Source: CAZCWX01 sp964502465 (GTDB lineage: Bacteria; Desulfobacterota; Binatia; Bin18). Taken from it: DNA of 9,025 nucleotides. Every line of letters begins with the position of its first letter. Within the stretch, counting starts at the first letter, position 1. Below are positions 6,609-9,025 of the stretch, in pieces. Where the stretch lies: contig CAZCWX010000123.1 in NCBI GenBank assembly GCA_964502465.1, forward strand, positions 1 to 9,025. The letters are read 5' to 3'. A model generated the notes under the pieces. The model saw only the letters and a program-made list of their open reading frames with translations, was not told the origin of the DNA and made no database searches. The position numbers and the translations under genes were made by a program.

Positions 6609-7052
6609 ATGTGGAAGAAGCTGATCGAGACCAATGATGACGTCGTTGCCCTGGTACTCCGTCTCGCTCTGGGAATCGTTATGTTGCCGCACGGTGCCCA
6701 AAAACTTCTCGGCTGGTTCGGCGGCCGAGGTTTCTCAGGCACGATTGAACTCTTCTCTCAACTCGGGTTCCCAACGATTATCGCTGTCCTCGTCATCATT
6801 GGTGAGTCGTTTGGTAGCCTGGGACTACTCATCGGGTTCCTGACTCGAATCGCCGCCGCCGGCATTGGCATTATCATGCTTGGTGCCATGTTGTTTGTCC
6901 ACTGGCAATATGGCTTCTTTATGAAGTGGGGTAGTGCCCAAGGAGGAGAAGGATTCGAGTTTCACATTCTGGCCATTGGTCTTGCGCTCGGCCTGGTGAT
7001 TCTGGGTGGCGGCAAATGGTCAGTTGACCGCTCCCTGACGCAGAAACTGTAG
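6609..7052 (+). CDS. DoxX family membrane protein
   Basis: This is a 147-residue integral membrane protein. The family pattern is visible from residue 10: LVLRLALGIVMLPHGAQKLL (the conserved RL-x-LG...HG-x-QKL signature of DoxX), then GFSGTIELFSQLGFP. Two to three hydrophobic helices follow (IIAVLVIIGESFGSLGLLIG; IAAAGIGIIMLGAMLFVH; HILAIGLALGLVILGGG), giving the usual four-helix layout. The acidic E75 in GESFG within helix 2 is also typical. DoxX proteins are linked to quinone-related or thiol-related redox functions in other bacteria, but the role here is not determined. An in-frame ATG at 6585 would add eight residues (MTQVRRCT), but the Shine-Dalgarno favours 6609. The gene ends 25 nt before maiA and the two are probably cotranscribed. 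Confidence 0.88.
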   Translation: MWKKLIETNDDVVALVLRLALGIVMLPHGAQKLLGWFGGRGFSGTIELFSQLGFPTIIAVLVIIGESFGSLGLLIGFLTRIAAAGIGIIMLGAMLFVHWQYGFFMKWGSAQGGEGFEFHILAIGLALGLVILGGGKWSVDRSLTQKL

Positions 7053-7077
7053 GCCTATTGGCCGGATAAGGAGCCCC

Positions 7078-7725
7078 ATGATGAAGCTCTACAACTTCTT
7101 TCGCAGTTCCGCCTCATACCGGGTGCGTATTGCGCTCAATTGGAAAGGGATTCACTACGAGCAGGTGCCGATCCATCTGCGCCGTAGTGGAGGAGAACAA
7201 AACACACCAGAGTATAAGGTGCTCAATCCCCAGGGCCTCGTTCCTTCGCTCGAAGACGAAGGTCACGTTCTGACGCAATCACTTGCCATTATCGAATATG
7301 TGGAAGAACGCTATCCAGAGCCACCTCTCTTGCCCCACGATCCGGCAGACCGGGCGACCGTCCGCAGTATGGCGCTGGCGATAGCCTGTGAGGTCCATCC
7401 CCTCCAGAATCTGCGCGTGTTGAACTATCTGAAAAATGAGCTGCATCACACCGAAGAGGAAGTGAACACCTGGTATCGGCACTGGGTCGCGCGTGGCCTG
7501 GTTGCGCTGGAGCAAAAAGTGATCGCAGTACCGGGCCGTGGACGTTTCTGTTTCGGTGAGACTCCCTCGCTCGCAGACATTTTTCTCGTTCCGCAGTTGT
7601 ATAACGCTCGGCGTTTTGAGTGCGATCTCTCAGCCTGCCCAACGCTCGTCCACATTGACGAAACCTGTCGTACCCTGCCTGCATTTGCCGATGCCGTTCC
7701 GGAAAATCAACCAGACGCAGAGTGA
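7078..7725 (+). CDS. maiA: Maleylacetoacetate isomerase (zeta-class glutathione S-transferase)
   Basis: This 215-residue cytosolic enzyme isomerises maleylacetoacetate to fumarylacetoacetate with glutathione in the tyrosine/homogentisate and gentisate-type aromatic degradation routes. The thioredoxin-fold N-terminal half carries the zeta signature FFRSSASYRVRIALNWKGI (7-25), with Ser10, Ser11 and Ser13. The cysteine seen in animal GSTZ is replaced by Ala12, as is common in bacterial members. NPQGLVPSLED (50-60) and LTQSLAIIEYVEE (65-77) supply the cis-proline loop and the glutathione gamma-glutamyl site (Gln67, Ser68). The helical C-terminal half includes NLRVLNYL and TPSLADIFLVPQLYNARRF, both family hallmarks. 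Length matches the family. AAGGAG stands just before tandem ATGs at 7078 and 7081; the second has better spacing, so the true protein may lack one Met. No fumarylacetoacetase or homogentisate dioxygenase gene is visible in the window. Confidence 0.93.
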   Translation: MMKLYNFFRSSASYRVRIALNWKGIHYEQVPIHLRRSGGEQNTPEYKVLNPQGLVPSLEDEGHVLTQSLAIIEYVEERYPEPPLLPHDPADRATVRSMALAIACEVHPLQNLRVLNYLKNELHHTEEEVNTWYRHWVARGLVALEQKVIAVPGRGRFCFGETPSLADIFLVPQLYNARRFECDLSACPTLVHIDETCRTLPAFADAVPENQPDAE

Positions 7726-7829
7726 GAGGCGGAGAATAACGTCGGTAAGTCGACTAACTGTCATAAGAGACTGACGCAACGAGGGCAATATCCTTGCCAC
7801 CCCCGCACGCTTCCTTTTGTTCATCAAGC

Positions 7830-7869
7830 GACCCTGACCGAGCTTAAAGAAGAGGTGGTCAGCAGGGTC
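7830..7869. terminator. Candidate bidirectional terminator hairpin between convergent genes
   Basis: GACCCTGACC (7830-7839) can pair with the GGT-CAG-CAGGGTC stretch ending at 7869, giving about 10 bp interrupted by a 3-nt bulge, with a loop of about 17 nt. It lies between convergent maiA and the PEP-CTERM gene and overlaps the last codons and stop of the latter. No T-run follows on either strand, so the call is weak. The rest of the 133-nt gap (7726-7858) holds nothing else convincing. Confidence 0.3.
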
Positions 7870-8584
7870 TCAATGTCGTGTGTTTCGACTTAGCGTACAT
7901 CAGGATGAGGGTGGCCAACCCTGCACCGAAAAGGAAGAGCGTGGCAGGCTCAGGGACTTCCTCCGATGAAACCGAGCCAGTGTACATAACGCCAAAAGGT
8001 CCGCCTGCACGCTGATACGCTTCCAGTCGTATCTGGTAAGATCCCGCAGGAAGATTCAGGGCTGAAAGGTCAAAAATTGCGGACTCGTTTGTCGTGCAAC
8101 CGATCGCTCCATCCGCACAGTAATGATCCTGCAGTGGGTTGGCATCGATGAGAAGCCACGATTCAACAATCGACGTAGGCAGAGAAGCAGTTTCCAGGCG
8201 GTCAATGTACACGCGCGTTGTATCATCAGCCCAGACGGTAATCTCCCCCGTATTCACAGAGGACGGGAGGGTAAAGAATTCATAGAAAACCGCTGTCGGG
8301 GGGTGAGGATTCGGCAGAGTAATGGGATTGAGAACGTTCGGAGGACTAATGGTACCCGGCATCCCGGTATCGGCGTAAGAAATCCAGAAGTAATGAGAAC
8401 CATTGGGGTGCCACACAGGAGCCACACCGATTGCCTGGTTAGTTCCAGTGACACTATTGGATTCACTGATAAGATCACTATTGAGACTGATCGAGGTCGC
8501 TTCCGCTTTGCTCAATAGGCCAAACGATAGAGCGATAATCGTTAGACATGCAAGCGTCCATCGTATTGTGTTGAGAGTTTTCAT
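7859..8584 (-). CDS. PEP-CTERM sorting domain exoprotein, unknown function
   Basis: This 241-residue secreted protein starts with a Sec-type signal peptide (basic MKTLNTIRW, hydrophobic LACLTIIALSFGLL, likely cleavage after SKAEA at about 29). The C-terminus has the PEP-CTERM signal: VPEPATLFLFGAGLATLILM (210-229), then a weakly basic tail YAKSKHTTLR. Such proteins are processed by exosortase at the inner membrane and delivered to the surface or exopolysaccharide matrix. The body is beta-rich with WADDTTRVYIDR (118-129) and a Cys pair in HYCADGAIGC (154-163) that may form a disulfide. PEP is usually followed by a more Arg-rich tail; here the tail ends HTTLRPC and is slightly extended. The frame is open further upstream to 8722, but the AAGGAGG site and signal peptide place the start at 8584. 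No exosortase gene is in the window, so the machinery must be elsewhere. The specific role is unknown. Confidence 0.9.
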   Translation of the reverse strand: MKTLNTIRWTLACLTIIALSFGLLSKAEATSISLNSDLISESNSVTGTNQAIGVAPVWHPNGSHYFWISYADTGMPGTISPPNVLNPITLPNPHPPTAVFYEFFTLPSSVNTGEITVWADDTTRVYIDRLETASLPTSIVESWLLIDANPLQDHYCADGAIGCTTNESAIFDLSALNLPAGSYQIRLEAYQRAGGPFGVMYTGSVSSEEVPEPATLFLFGAGLATLILMYAKSKHTTLRPC

Positions 8585-8590
8585 TGCCGA

Positions 8591-8597
8591 CCTCCTT
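8591..8597 (-). promoter_or_regulatory. Strong Shine-Dalgarno deciding the PEP-CTERM protein start
   Basis: AAGGAGG on the minus strand lies 6 nt before the ATG at 8584. It rules out the 46-residue upstream extension, which would place a charged, non-signal sequence before the signal peptide. Confidence 0.8.
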
Positions 8598-8600
8598 TCT

Positions 8601-8619
8601 GACGTGAGGGACTCACGTC
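8601..8619 (-). repeat. Perfect 8-bp hairpin or palindrome directly upstream of the Shine-Dalgarno
   Basis: GACGTGAG (8601-8608) and CTCACGTC (8612-8619) are perfect reverse complements with a 3-nt loop. The structure ends 3 nt before the AAGGAGG site of the PEP-CTERM gene. It could be a leader RNA hairpin affecting translation or mRNA stability, or a dimeric repressor operator in DNA. Sequence alone does not separate these. Confidence 0.6.
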
Positions 8620-8654
8620 TGTTGTCAGCCAATCGAATCTCCAAGAGGCTCAAC

Positions 8655-8678
8655 AGAGAAGCCTTTTGGGGCTTCTCT
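8655..8678 (-). repeat. Perfect 9-bp hairpin in the PEP-CTERM gene leader
   Basis: AGAGAAGCC (8655-8663) pairs perfectly with GGCTTCTCT (8670-8678) around a 6-nt loop. It could alternatively end transcription from the carboxyltransferase gene upstream, but no T-run follows on the minus strand, so a leader element is equally likely. Confidence 0.5.
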
Positions 8679-8693
8679 CTCTCTTCAGAGAGA
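8678..8693 (-). repeat. 6-bp hairpin with UGAA tetraloop, abutting the 9-bp hairpin
   Basis: On the minus strand TCTCTC-TGAA-GAGAGA forms a 6-bp stem closed over a four-base loop. It abuts and shares one base with the 9-bp hairpin on its 3' side. The purine/pyrimidine repeat makes chance pairing fairly likely, so on its own this is weak. Confidence 0.35.
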
Positions 8694-8799
8694 ACCCCTC
8701 TTCTATAAGAAATCGGCAACATTTCTCTTCTCTTTAACAGTTTTCCTTATTCCAGCTCTTTCTGGCCAGATGTGAGCCAGTGCCCTGGGAGTCGTTCTT

Positions 8800-9025
8800 T
8801 TACGGACGGATAGTGTAGGCACGCGGCCCGTGATGAGCTTGGAGCTGCGGTTGAATCCAATCAACCCAATCACAGAGCACCGGGCGGGTGTGGCGTGGGT
8901 CGATCAGATCGTGGACTCCAAAGCTCTCGGCCCGGGTGTACGGAGAGCGTTGCGCAGCAAGTCGTTCTTCGATCTCTCGCCGTTTCGCTTCAGGATCAGG
9001 CGCGGACTCGATCTCGCGACGATAC
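8800..9025 (-). CDS. Acyl-CoA carboxylase carboxyltransferase (beta) subunit, C-terminal fragment (runs off right edge)
   Basis: I translated this directly; 74 C-terminal residues and the TAA stop are inside the window. The end pattern ERLAAQRSPYTRAESFGVHD, then LIDPRHTRPVLCDWV, matches the conserved C-terminus of biotin-dependent carboxyltransferases (FGVxDLIDPRxTRPxLC). These transfer CO2 from carboxybiotin to acetyl-, propionyl- or a related acyl-CoA in the cytosol. The preceding helix (YRREIESAPDPEAKRREIEE) fits the same family. The tail QPQLQAHHGPRAYTIRP extends past the core. The catalytic core, acyl-CoA site and biotin partner are outside the window, so the substrate is not known. It lies upstream of, and on the same strand as, the PEP-CTERM gene, separated by 215 nt that contain the leader hairpins. 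Confidence 0.75.
   Translation of the reverse strand, partial: YRREIESAPDPEAKRREIEERLAAQRSPYTRAESFGVHDLIDPRHTRPVLCDWVDWIQPQLQAHHGPRAYTIRP

Noticed and set aside
8722..8730. Upstream ATG at 8722 as start of the PEP-CTERM protein
   Set aside because: It would add 46 charged residues before the signal peptide and ignore the strong AAGGAGG at 8591-8597.
8700..8799. Possible sigma-54 or sigma-70 promoter for the PEP-CTERM gene
   Set aside because: A GGCAC and a TTATAG occur on the minus strand, but no partner element with proper spacing was found.

Overview
The window reads as a chromosomal segment of a Gram-negative bacterium of moderately high GC content. The evidence is a twin-arginine (Tat) export signal on a molybdoenzyme subunit, a PEP-CTERM sorted exoprotein (a system found in bacteria with an outer membrane), a bacterial zeta-class glutathione transferase and a multi-PAS sensor protein. 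This mix is typical of free-living soil or marine lineages such as the former Deltaproteobacteria or Tectomicrobia-like groups. That placement is an impression from gene style, not something the sequence proves. No rRNA, tRNA, CRISPR array, transposase or phage integrase was seen.

Left part (about 1-5425, all minus strand). An operon starts at about 5306 and reads leftward. It encodes a three-subunit molybdenum hydroxylase of the PaoABC (periplasmic aldehyde oxidoreductase) type: a Tat-exported 2x[2Fe-2S] subunit, then the large molybdopterin subunit, then an FAD subunit with the extra cysteine loop expected to hold a [4Fe-4S] cluster. A previously unremarked 76-residue cysteine-rich ORF follows, with an ATGA stop/start overlap. 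After an 83-nt spacer holding a perfect 7-bp inverted repeat comes the start of a PAS-PAS sensor protein that runs off the left edge.

Middle part (5545-7725, plus strand). A single-pass membrane protein comes first. It has a coiled-coil stalk, a tail-fibre-like motif and a C-terminal domain resembling H-type lectins. Next is a two-gene unit of a DoxX-family membrane protein and maleylacetoacetate isomerase (maiA).

Right part (7859-9025, minus strand). A PEP-CTERM exoprotein has a leader containing three consecutive perfect hairpins just before a strong Shine-Dalgarno. The window ends in the C-terminal 74 residues of a probable acyl-CoA carboxylase carboxyltransferase subunit, which runs off the right edge.

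Functionally, electrons from aldehyde (or similar) hydroxylation at the molybdenum site would pass through the iron-sulfur clusters to FAD in the periplasm. The MaiA and carboxyltransferase genes hint at aromatic-acid or acyl-CoA catabolism nearby, but no shared pathway is demonstrated. The most novel-looking items are the small Cys-rich gene at the end of the molybdoenzyme operon, the spike-like lectin protein, and the structured leader of the PEP-CTERM gene.
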